From NCBI GenBank assembly GCA_028456385.1, contig JALNQF010000003.1, positions 558,001 to 622,000 of the forward strand: DNA of 64,000 nucleotides, read 5' to 3'. Under the pieces are notes generated by a model, which had not been told where the DNA came from, did no database searches, and worked only from the letters and a program-made list of their open reading frames with translations. This DNA comes from Ophiosphaerella korrae (lineage: Eukaryota; Ascomycota; Dothideomycetes; Pleosporales; Phaeosphaeriaceae). The translations under genes and the position numbers were made by a program. Positions 32,401 to 41,434 of this stretch are shown piece by piece (position 1 is the first letter of the stretch; the number at the start of each line of letters is the position of its first letter).

Positions 32401-32464
32401 CAGTGTGCGCACACAACAGATCTCGGCGCCTGTCATGGCCGAGAACTCTCTTGGCTGGAACTGA
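29462..32464 (+). CDS. MSB2: Msb2-type signalling mucin (cell-surface sensor of the Cdc42/MAPK pathway)
   Basis: This is an intronless frame of 1000 residues. Msb2 is a heavily O-glycosylated single-pass plasma-membrane mucin that acts upstream of the filamentation/invasion MAPK pathway; in plant pathogens it helps sense surface cues for appressorium formation. A signal peptide (VWAAALVLASFSGSG, cleavage near AEA) is followed by a possible Kex2 site, HVKR. Residues 60-745 are Ser/Thr/Pro-rich with local tandem repeats (PSPSGVV units near 31080-31135). Residues about 752-856 form the Hkr1-Msb2 homology domain: QVCFKWPLNFQFVSAND, GSQIFHYLPKAIADGL, LKPLDTTQYQGFITTLALF and NDLTSLINTACPLP. The membrane helix GIATGAIVGAIAYGAAMFFV (about 903-922) is followed by RRYRNKR and a short basic, Ser-rich cytosolic tail. 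ATG 29462 was chosen because the frame upstream starts only at a TTG. Confidence 0.88.
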   Translation: MAPSTTVWAAALVLASFSGSGPLLTTAEAMPAPGPEHTQGRPRYYFPRHVKRQIVTNSTAPAAATSSSSSSTTSQLESRQVDLPSVLNPVFNPRPDTPVVTVTKSVPDVTTSTVTSIQEIIVTPVPDQSEQLSGTGNQRPSPPVASSPPPSSDRVETVSSPSAPEVPSRARPSPGSSSGLTTPSNDRNDGSSSPAPVGSTAGVPSNIVRPSLSPEPAQSSSAARVSPPAQNVGSTGQISVPVVLPTSAAIQSSAPVIERPSPSPSAPTGNLLSSLLGGVVGSTGIVPSSVVQPTPAPQSSAQSDDRVNSPQPSSAPTSSFLGPFIVPGSTGGAPSSVLQPTSSQAPLGGLLSSLLAPEPTPVSSGGIPSLLPTPTPALPSSQQSFLAQPSSGGIVVGITTALGTGASAPMASSVLVSSGAIPTSEAIPTSSGLLNLPSVLSSIVSEVPGVLPSGSAGPTAPATPSPVVTPSGVLPPVASSLLSGVSTLLSSAVPSLPGSVAPSIASSLVSELPTASTPTPLPPASGIVSSFVSAITPSVVPSPSGVVPSPSGAVPTPSGTPSAGITPPIPSETLSSSASPIVTSPVPSTTLSGVVPSGVSGTSVSSGVVPTPSPAGSSRIPASESTPLSAPPSSATVVPPSSATVPPTASNATLSDPPTRSTLSAVSSITESPTIPIPSIPVVTSRPSAVNSQKPIGSDSATSMTVGTNIIQETSSIASPTATSSGLPSSLPKLIAPPGGVVSDVQPDAFMGQVCFKWPLNFQFVSANDGGSQIFHYLPKAIADGLNISVSDVRNYGLKPLDTTQYQGFITTLALFTIPKDLQTKLAAQLRNPADAFWHNKDQTVNDLTSLINTACPLPAGKLPGDNGSPNQPVNPASTGTGAPDALGGDVGGSHPINGSAAGIATGAIVGAIAYGAAMFFVARRYRNKRIAHQRSSSVPSTGSRMTYGSIPGGAAAWMHGARNGRTTPGSRGSSSSQGRSVRTQQISAPVMAENSLGWN
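31080..31136 (+). repeat. In-frame 24-nt tandem repeats in the MSB2 mucin region
   Basis: Adjacent near-identical 24-nt units encode VVPSPSG-type peptides (VVPSPSG, VVPSPSG, AVPTPSG). Such units expand and contract readily and vary between strains in fungal mucins. Confidence 0.75.
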
Positions 32465-33550
32465 GCGCCTACTCCACATTGATCACCCGAATCAAATCTT
32501 TGTACCATATTCTGGATGTAGGGGGACTTGGTACCTTCTATGAGGCCTGTCTTCCGATGTATATTCAAGGCGCCCTCGCTTTCACAGCATCTCTGTTATG
32601 CCTTTCCAGCACGGATCTATCACCATTGTCTCTGGCAGTGCACAGCCACATCTCCCATCTCGTCGACTTGTTCTTCCCTTCAAACACTCTCTTTAACAAT
32701 CACACATAACCGCCTACTACATTTTTAAACCATTTTTGTATTATTCACTTCTAAGATACCAGTCAGTCTATGCTTGTGGCAACAGCTAGACCGCTTTATT
32801 TTCTTGTTGATCTATTTGGGATCGGAATCGGCTATCTTCCATGGTTATTGGACGATACTGGCTTTGGAGGGATGGGCAGTCCTTATTAGACACGTTGAGG
32901 ATATTTTGGAGAGGGGGGAGAGAGGCATTTGTGGGGAGGCTTGATGTTCTGAGTAAATAAGTGTCATACGAGAAGAATGGAGAAAAGTTCACAGTAATTA
33001 TTCTTGCTGCTGAAGTGATGGCTCCGGGCATGATGAATATGAGAGAATGCATGCGCTGTGTTGCGCATTTGGTATGCGATCGATGATTCTTGGATGCTCC
33101 ACGCTCTCTGCGACGTTGACCACCTGAATCTTGAGGATACCTAGATGGCCCATAACTTTTCTGTGTAATTGCATTCAAGGTAGGAGTAGTTTCAGATTTC
33201 TCGTTATATAGTTATATAATTTTTTTTTTTTGTCTATTGTATACATCTAGCGCTGTGCTAGGAGTGTGATTTTCTAGAGCCACGTTGGGAAAACGCGGCG
33301 TGAACCCTGCGGAAACTCTTGGCATGGGCCTCAGAGCCCACCTGTCGCGATTGCGGAAGTTGTATGTGTACTTTGAACTTGCTACTTCGTCCCCAACCCT
33401 CGCATTCGGCCCTGGCTTCTTACACCTGTTGAGGTATTGGCATACGTATTCGGATAGACCTTCGGCGGCTGCCCACGCGCTCGTGAACTGGCTGCGTAAA
33501 GCCACGTTCCCCAAATCACCCCTCCGCTATACTCTTGTTAAGCTGCGGAG
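32465..33550. other. Intergenic region MSB2-COPB2
   Basis: No gene recognised. A short T tract lies at about 33220. The part next to COPB2 (33280-33550) has an open frame but no family signature; it is probably the promoter and leader. Confidence 0.5.
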
Positions 33551-36500
33551 ATGCGTCTAGACGTGAAGGTACGGCCCTGCATGCAATGGCGTGCTTGCTA
33601 TACCATTGAATGATTCTAATTGGTCTTTGTAAACAGAGGCAGCTTTTTGCCCGGTCCGAGAGGGTTAAAGGTAAGCTACATCAAATTATACAAAGCCAGA
33701 AGCCAATACTAATATCATACAGGAATCGGTACGACTTTCTTCATCGCAGTGCATCAACAAAGCTAATCTCTACCCAAGACTTTCACCCAACAGAGCCATG
33801 GATTCTCACGACCCTGTACAGTGGTATGCATCACGGAAATCATTTGAATGCAAGCAGGGCGCTGATCGAGATAGGACACGTCCACATATGGTCATATATC
33901 ACGCAATCGATCGTCAAGACCTTTGAGCTCACCGATGTACCCGTTCGTGCGGGTCGTTTCATTGCTAGGAAGAATTGGATAGTGGCTGGTGAGATACGCT
34001 CCTCATGGATGGATAATACAGAAGTTGACGTGGCCCCAATCTAGGCTCCGATGACTTTCAATTGCGCGTTTACAATTATAATACCTCAGAGAAGGTCACA
34101 TCCTTCGAGGCACACCCAGATTATATCCGAGCGATTGCTATCCACCCAACACAACCCTTCGTCCTAACCGCCAGTGTGGGTAGACCTATAGAGAGAAGAA
34201 AGAATGTAGGCTAACGAAGCTATAGGATGATATGACAATAAAGTTGTGGGACTGGGATAAGTCATGGAAATGTATGTGCATCGCTTGCCTCTCTCGTATC
34301 ACCGACCTTTCGCTGACGCCTTCTAGGCGTACAAGAATTCACAGGTCACCAACACTATGTTATGGGTATCGCTATAAACCCAAAGGATCCGAACACGTTT
34401 GCTTCCGCGTGTCTGGATAGAACGGTCAAGATCTGGTCGTTGGGCAGCTCGACACCCAACTTCACCCTCGAGGCGCATGAGACTAAGGGCGTTAACTTCA
34501 TCGATTACTACCCACAATCCGATAAGCCATACCTCCTCACAACATCAGATGATCGGACAGTAAAGGTCTGGGACTACACTACGAAAGCTTTGATTGCGAC
34601 GCTCGAGGGCCACACATCCAATGTCAGCTTCGCGGTATACCACCCAGAACTCCCAGTCATCATCTCAGGATCTGAAGATGGCACGATCAAAATTTGGCAC
34701 TCATCGACATACCGACTTGAGCAATCGCTGAATTATGGGCTAGAACGTGCCTGGTGCGTTTCATATCAGAAAGGAAAGAATGGCGTTGCGCTCGGTTTCG
34801 ATGACGGAGCCGTCGTTATCACTATGGGTCGCGAAGAGCCAGCTGTCAGCATGGATTTCAACGGCAAGGTGCTATGGGCGAGACACAATGAGATTCTCGC
34901 CTCAGTCATCAAAGGCAGTGATCAATTAAAGGACGGAGAGCGGCTCACACTCCCCTCAAAGGACTTGGGTTCGACCGAGATCTACCCACAATCGCTACTC
35001 CATTCAGCAAAGGGAAGACTTGTTGCCGTTTGTGGTGATGGTGAATACATCATTTACACTGCGATTGCACTTCGTAACCAGGCTTTCGGTTCTGCGTTGG
35101 ATTTCTGCTGGGCATCAAAAGAGCACGATAAGGACTATGCTATTCGGGAGTCATCAACCAGCGTCAAGATCTTCCGCGACTTTAAGGAGCGAAGCGTCCT
35201 AAACGTTGGGTTCTCTGCAGATGGTCTAAGTGGTGGTGTACTCCTTGGTGTCAAGGGCCAGGGCGGCATCGGCTTGTTCGACTGGGACAGTGGCGCTTTG
35301 GTCCGAAGAATAGAAGTTGAGCCAAAGAGTGTATTCTGGTCAGAGAGCGGTGAGCTTGTCACTCTGGCGACTGAGGACGCATTCTACGTTCTGCGATACT
35401 CAAGAGAGGCCTACCTCGAGGCAGTGCAAAATGGCGAAGTCGATGAAGATGGTGCTGAAGCCGCTTTCGAGGTGGTTTGCGACATCAATGAAAGGTATAA
35501 TTGGGATCTACTGACATTCTTGCGACCAAGACTAACCAAGACTTAGTGTACGCACTGGATGCTGGGTTGGCGACTGCTTCATCTATACCAACAGCACTAA
35601 CCGTCTCAACTACCTCGTCGGAGATCAGACATACACAATATCACACTTCGACTCCCCACACTACGTTCTCGGCTACCTTCCTCGCGATTCTCGCATCTAC
35701 ATCGCCGACAAAGACGTGAATGTCGTTTCCTTTGCTCTCTCTCTTGCTGTGGTCGAGTACCAAACACTTATCCTTCGGGGTGATTTGGAAGCAGCTGACG
35801 AGCTCCTTCCCACGGTACCCAAGGAGCAGAACAACAAGATTGCACGCTTCCTTGAAGGTCAAGGGTACAAGGAGAAAGCACTTGAAGTTGCCACTGATGC
35901 CGAACATCGCTTCGACCTCGCTTTATCGCTAGGTGATCTCCAACAAGCCGTTACCATCGCCCGTGAACAAGATACGGAACACAAATGGAAAACAGTCGGT
36001 GATGCTGCCCTTGCTGGATGGGACGTCAAACTCGCGCAAGAGTGCTTCGTCAAAGCCAAGGACCTCGGATCTCTCCTGTTACTCTACAGCGCCACCTCCG
36101 ACCAAAGCGGCCTACGAGAACTCGCCAGCCTCTCTGAAGCTGCAGCAAGCAACAACGTCGCCTTCTCCGCCCTCTGGCAAATCGGGGACTTGCAAGCCTG
36201 CATCGACCTCCTAGTCAAAACCAACCGCCTCACCGAAGCCGTCCTCTTCGCGCAAACATACAAGCCCAGTGCCACCCCGGCCCTCGTCAAGCAATGGAAG
36301 GCCTCGCTCGAACAGGATAATAAGAGCAAGGTTGCGCGGCTGTTGGGCTCGCCGCCTGCGGATGGCGAGGGCGACAACGAAATGTTTCCTGAGTGGGATG
36401 AGTATTTGAGGCTGGAGCGCGAGGGGGGGACTGTGGAGGATCTATTGATTCAAGATGAGGGTGAGGCGGAGGATGCGGAGGAGGAAGTTGCGGAAGACGA

Positions 36501-36555
36501 CGAGGATGATGAAGAGGACGACGAAGATGAAGATGAGGATGAGGATGAAGAGTAG
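33551..36555 (+). CDS. SEC27: Coatomer subunit beta' (COPI, Sec27/COPB2)
   Basis: Nine exons give 856 residues: 33551-33568, 33637-33670, 33723-33728, 33779-33823, 33875-33988, 34045-34175, 34226-34271, 34327-35494 and 35547-36555. Beta'-COP belongs to the COPI coat that returns cargo from Golgi to ER and binds dilysine signals. The N-terminus [20 protein letters not shown] is built across four exons, including a 6-nt microexon supplying most of Gly-Ile-Asp. WD40 blades follow: [78 protein letters not shown]. The WD-associated and alpha-solenoid part includes [40 protein letters not shown] and [19 protein letters not shown]. The last 45 residues are almost all Asp/Glu, as in other fungal homologues. 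All introns are GT-AG, 50-68 bp, with CTAAT/CTAAC-like branches. Confidence 0.96.
33723..33728 (+). other. SEC27: 6-nt microexon of the beta'-COP gene
   Basis: GAATCG is flanked by a 52 bp intron ending ATACAG (branch TACTAAT) and a 50 bp intron starting GTACGA (branch GCTAATC, end CCCAAG). It completes the codons for Gly-Ile-Asp in RVKGIDFHPTEP. Skipping it leaves the frame intact but deletes Gly-Ile. Confidence 0.85.
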
Positions 36556-37352
36556 GTATGGTGCTCTGTGATGACGTGTTATATGCACTTAGGATGTGCG
36601 ACGTATAAATTAAAACGAATCATGTTGTTTTTTTTTTGGGGGGTTTTTTTTTTTTTTTTGCCTTGTTGTGTAGGTTGGGTTGGGTCGTGATGATGCGTGT
36701 GGTTTGGCTATGATAGGTTTGTCTTAGGTTGAGCTTCACAGCAGTTGTTACACTAAGTTGAGAGTAATTCTTCTTCGACGAACTGCCTCTGTTAGCAGTA
36801 TCATCATACACCATCTTCGTTTACGTCCACTCATTATCAACCCATAGGAAAGAACGCAGATTTCCCATCAGTCATCAACTTACATAATTAGCATTATCAG
36901 CATAGCGCATCGTGATATAGCAAGCAACACTTGCCATCTCACGTCGTTCGTAAATCGGCCTTTTCCCCTCTCCCACCATCTCGCATAATTCAACTGAAGC
37001 CACCAGCGTCCGCCCAAATGTTTCACGACGAGCAACCCGTCTCCCCTCCCCAGCCCAACCACGCGACAAACCCACCCATGCAAAGCAATGAGTAAATCGC
37101 ACAATACCACAAAGCCACCACCCATTCACAACTAATGGCGCATTTCCGCCTCATAAACCAGACACCACCCAGGTTTCACGCCACAAGGGCCTTTGTCTGC
37201 TCGCGCGACGTCGCTATGCAAGCCCCCGCCCCCTTTCCCATGAATCGCAACGGCGGTTTGACAAATTGTCGTCGATTTTTGTAGCGCCGAAGTCGCTACT
37301 CCATGACATACCCTTTCGCACTAGATTCCCTTCAAGCAACGCTATTGGGACG

Positions 37353-37387
<35 letters not shown>

Positions 37388-38044
37388 CGCGCTTATCGGG
37401 CGCAACAAGCCCCCTGCTACGCGGTTTCGCCAAGGGGTGCGCCGCGAAAAAAAGAGTGGGTGGCGGGTGATCGCCACGAGTTAGTTAGTTAGTGTCGGGA
37501 CGTGTGTGTGGGTGTGTGGCTGACTTTTACGCTGTTTTGTGGCGTGCGGCAGGTAGAACGTGTCGTAATTCGCGTTGGCGGCGGGTTGGGGAAAAAAGCA
37601 GACTTGGTTGAATGGGGGTTGTTTCTTTTGTTTTTGTTTTCTCCTTTCACAAAGGCAGATTAGATTGTTCATCAGAAATGCGAGTCAAAGAGTTTCATGA
37701 GTTGAATTGAAGGGATGGAAAGAATAATTGGCTAATGAGTTTGGGTATCTTTGCTGGCACCCGATTTGAAGTAAACGTCTCTCCTTATTTGTTTCCCTTG
37801 CCTGTGTTTTTATCCCTCCACGTCATGTTTTCCTAGCTGAAATAGATCCAATGATGGATATAGGGGTGTGATACACGTACGAAAGGGCATTGGGGGAATA
37901 CGCTTCAAAAGATGACATAAAAAATATAGATACTCCTGATGAAAGAAACAATCAAAGACAAGGATTGCTCCATATGTCCAGTTCTAGTTCGTGCGCCTGG
38001 GAAGCATAGAGGGGGCGCGTCAAGTCAGGTTTATGCAAAGAAAA
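36556..38044. other. Intergenic region with homopolymer tracts
   Basis: No gene recognised. It contains T-G-T homopolymer runs at 36628-36659 and a 34-T tract at 37354-37387. It also includes the 3' side of the convergent methyltransferase gene. Confidence 0.55.
37354..37387. repeat. Poly-T tract (34 T)
   Basis: There are 34 uninterrupted T residues on the plus strand, between two genes. Its length is likely uncertain in any assembly. Confidence 0.9.
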
Positions 38045-40018
38045 TTATATGTCGAGATAGCTCTCGCCAGGAGTAGCTTTGGGTTTGAGAGCGCATGCAA
38101 TGGTGAGCACCATTTTTGTCTTGTAGCGTTCGCATTCGTCTCGGATGTCCTTGCGTGCCCAGAACCATTCCTCACCCCGGGAAGCCTGCACGAAATTATA
38201 GTGCAAGTCCGAGTAGAAGTGTCTGCCGAGAAAGGTCATCATGATGCTTGCGTCGGTTGACTCTTGTGGTGTTGGTACGGGCATGGTAGCGCTGTATGTG
38301 TGTGATGGTGGAGCAGCAGGCCTAACGGCTTTGGGTGAGTGCGCTGGGAGGGCGACTCGTGCGCGGCGGATGCTCTCAAGACCCACGATTTCCATGGTAT
38401 CAAGTACTGTGTCAGATGCTTGTTTGCTCAAGCCATGGGCTTCCAGTCGGCAAGAGAGATACTCATCAACCCAGGCTGATAGTTTCGGCCCTTCGGAGTT
38501 CATGTGAGCATCGACTGAAAGAACTTCAATCTGTCCTCCAGGCTTGAGGACACGCATGCAGTCAAAGAAGCAACGTGCCCACTCGTCGTTTCGAAGAACA
38601 GTCGCGATGGAGCGAGAAATGATTGCGTCAAAGTAGTTATCTGGGAAAGGTGTTGCGGATGAGAGCGAACGGACATAAAGAGAGTGATGGTTGAGAGGAG
38701 CAGGGTAAGATGTTGGTGGGTTGGAGCTCTTCATGGAAGATATTGTGTATACCGTTGCCGCAGGATAGCGGGATGCAAGCATCCATCCGTCCGCTGTTTT
38801 AGTTAGAAGATGAGCGATTGAGCTGATGAAGAGGAACATACCTAGAGAACCATTGAGATGGAGTATTCTCCTCTGGTCTGCTGGACGACTGCTAATCAGC
38901 AGTTCGTGGGCGGGCGATTGGAGCTGCTTGTTCTGGGTGAGGCGCTGATAGGCCGTGAGAGCCCATAGTCGCTTCTCAAAAATGACTTCTTGATAACTCT
39001 CGTCATCGTCAAGGCCTTCCCATTCTTCCATAAGTCGTGCTGCAATTATGCGTGCACCGGCATTCTCCATCTTGGCCAATGCGCGAGCAAACGGCCCTTG
39101 TGCGGTCTTGGCTGAGTGATCACTTTGCCTGCTCCCCGTGCGCGAACCACGTTCAACTGGCTCGAGCTGAACATTGCTGGGAAAGCGAGATGCGGAGTCA
39201 TCGTAGCTCACTTCAGATGGCGCACTCTCGTACTGGGAACCGCTGGAGAAGGCGCTTCTACTTGAGAAATTCGTGCGACCAGATGATGAGGCCGTGGTCG
39301 GATTGGAAGAAGTACGCGAAAATGTCGAGTATTGTGACTTCCGCCCAATGTCTGGACAGTAAGTTAGCAATGCTAGGTATATGTCACGTGCACAGACATT
39401 GGTGATCATGGTGATCCTCGCGTGACCGGGATTGCGACATGGACGGCTGCCACGAGGCACCCACGTTCGCCGATCATAGCATGAAAAAAAAGAAAGAAAA
39501 TAAAAATTCGGGTTCAACACGCAATACGTACCTAACACACTGACGAGGCTGGGAGACGGTGGTTGAGGAAGTGCGCTGGTAGGTGGGCGCGAAGGAAGCG
39601 TTGCCAAAGAAAGTGGTGAAGGATACCGCTCTGGCCGATATTGGCTATCGTAGTCGGGGCGCTGCAGTGGCCTCCGATAAGGAGTATGCTGCTCTGGCGG
39701 AGAAGGCAATGGAGCTGTTGGTGGACATGGTTCAATCTCAGGCTCTGGTTCTGGTTCTGGCTCTTTCTGAAGAGGGGGAGCCTTTTTGGAGGGCAGCGCT
39801 GTGATCTCCTGGACACCTTTCTTACTGCTCTTGCCAAACCAGCCAAAGCCACTGCTCTTCTCTGCTGCCTTTGAATTGGCACTCCCAGAGGACTGCGAGG
39901 TTGCCGTCGAGGACCTCCTGGTCGCTTCTTCTTCTCTTGCCCGTCTGGCCTTTCTCGCGCCTACGGTCTCGGAATGTAGGGGAGGGACATCAAAAGTTGG
40001 GAACATGTCGACGGTCAT
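38045..40018 (-). CDS. SAM-dependent methyltransferase-domain protein (type 11-like), substrate unknown
   Basis: Three exons (40018-39532, 39351-38842, 38793-38045) give 581 residues. The first third is disordered: an Arg/Lys/Glu-rich stretch (ARKARRAREEEATRR), Ser runs, a Pro-Glu repeat (EPEPEPEPEIEP) and Pro-rich segments. The second exon is Ser-rich and ends with an alpha-helical block (FARALAKMENAGARIIAARL, WEGLDDDESYQEVIFEKRL). The C-terminal domain is methyltransferase-like: HLNGSLADGWMLASRYPAAT at the cofactor site, TPFPDNYFDAIISRSIATVL and RVLKPGGQIEVLSVD. The glycine-rich motif I is atypical (LNGSLADGW), so catalytic activity is uncertain; similar fungal proteins have unknown substrates. 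Intron 1 is 180 bp, a multiple of three and free of stops; intron 2 is 48 bp. Confidence 0.75.
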   Translation of the reverse strand: MTVDMFPTFDVPPLHSETVGARKARRAREEEATRRSSTATSQSSGSANSKAAEKSSGFGWFGKSSKKGVQEITALPSKKAPPLQKEPEPEPEPEIEPCPPTAPLPSPPEQHTPYRRPLQRPDYDSQYRPERYPSPLSLATLPSRPPTSALPQPPSPSLVSVLGTYCVLNPNFYFLSFFSCYDRRTWVPRGSRPCRNPGHARITMITNVCARDIYLALLTYCPDIGRKSQYSTFSRTSSNPTTASSSGRTNFSSRSAFSSGSQYESAPSEVSYDDSASRFPSNVQLEPVERGSRTGSRQSDHSAKTAQGPFARALAKMENAGARIIAARLMEEWEGLDDDESYQEVIFEKRLWALTAYQRLTQNKQLQSPAHELLISSRPADQRRILHLNGSLGMFLFISSIAHLLTKTADGWMLASRYPAATVYTISSMKSSNPPTSYPAPLNHHSLYVRSLSSATPFPDNYFDAIISRSIATVLRNDEWARCFFDCMRVLKPGGQIEVLSVDAHMNSEGPKLSAWVDEYLSCRLEAHGLSKQASDTVLDTMEIVGLESIRRARVALPAHSPKAVRPAAPPSHTYSATMPVPTPQESTDASIMMTFLGRHFYSDLHYNFVQASRGEEWFWARKDIRDECERYKTKMVLTIACALKPKATPGESYLDI

Positions 40019-41434
40019 GTCAATGTGGGGCCAGTTGGGGGGGAACTACCATGAACAACATATCTAGAGCGGAGATTGTCGTGGTTGCCCAGAAGCATAC
40101 AACATCCCTTATCCCAGCCGTGCGCGGGCATGACTCTACATCCTGCCTGCTGGCCTGCTAAAGCCCAAACAGTACCAGTCTCGATAGTTCATGGGTACTT
40201 GCTCGCTGCAAGGTTGGGCGCCCTGCGCTATTCTTTCCGAGGTCTGACCGAATTAGCGAAAGCATTGACTCGTTACAGGCTTGCAGCTCGTCTTTTGGTC
40301 CTCCCACATGGCGATCGACACCGACTTTCTTCCACCGTCCCCACTACAGTTCCACAGTGAACTGCTCCGGCCCTTTGGGGGATCTACACATACCTTCACT
40401 GTCGTTGAATCGTCCTTCAGGCACGTCCCGATCCCAACGACTGGCGTTGCTTATCATCCGCATGTCACCTCATGTGCCGTCGTGCTAGTGCAGCCACCCT
40501 CGGAGAACGAGAGCACTAACCCAGCATGGAAAATTCTCCCATCTTCTAGTAAACAGACTCTCGGCAAGAGAGCCGCGTCCCTGATGAGCGAATGCCGTTC
40601 ACTGAACAAACCAATGGCGCCTCCAGAGTCGCTTAATGTGTTCCGACAGTTTGGGTGCGCCATTTGCCTTAACCTCCTTCTAGCCCTTCCGCCGCTGCAT
40701 GATGCGGCGCGGACCCTGTGGCGAATTTTCTGATTGGTGTATATGGCATTCCATTTCTGCAGTCGAGGCCCAGCCTGTGCAGCCTTGTAGAAAACGTTTC
40801 ACAAAAGCATCACTATCACATGTAACAACCCTCTTCCTAGTCAGCAGCCATTGGCATGAACCATCGCTCCTATCTGTCATCGTTGGAAAAAGAAACCCTG
40901 CCAGATTCTTTTAGCCGTTCATGACTTACCCTGTATCACATCGAAGGAATCAAGGCTCCTAGACTACGCGGCTGACGGCAGGATTATCAGAATTGGCAGG
41001 TTGGCCGATCCCAACAACAACCGCTCCTAGGTCGCGCCATCTCGGTGCATGGCGCCGAGAGACGCCTAAGAGAATGAGACAGGAGCAGTCTCCTAGTATG
41101 GTACTTGCCGTGACAGAGCGATACACCCCTAGGTACCCGTTGCTGTTAGCATCCAAATCTCAGACGGGGAATAAAATTGGCCATGCGTGCGAGCCAGACA
41201 AAACCCCGCCACTAGTAGCGTCCCCACTACTCGAGTCTTGCGGGCACTACCATTTCCGCCCCTTTCCCTGTCTAGTCTTGCCTGTCGATTTGCCCTCTTT
41301 ATGCGGAGTAAAGTCCCACTTGTACGATCGTTTTTCTATCCAAACCTCTACGCCGAATCCTGACTGAGTCTCGATTTGCCATTACAATTGTTTTCCCTTT
41401 TTTTTTTCGTTTTTCAACTCCACCATCCGCAAAT
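40019..41434. other. Divergent intergenic region upstream of the methyltransferase gene and AzgA
   Basis: No gene recognised. A plus-strand frame at 40281-40733 lacks any family signature. The 60 bp before the AzgA start hold T-rich and C-rich tracts (TTTTCCCTTTTTTTTTTC), typical of a fungal core promoter. Confidence 0.5.

Noticed and set aside
40281..40733. 150-codon plus-strand frame
   Set aside because: No domain and no ATG context; sits in an intergenic region between divergent genes.
41042..41060. TCGG...CCGA palindrome upstream of AzgA (possible UaY purine-regulator site)
   Set aside because: The half-sites are separated by nine bases, not the six required for the known UaY site, so not called.
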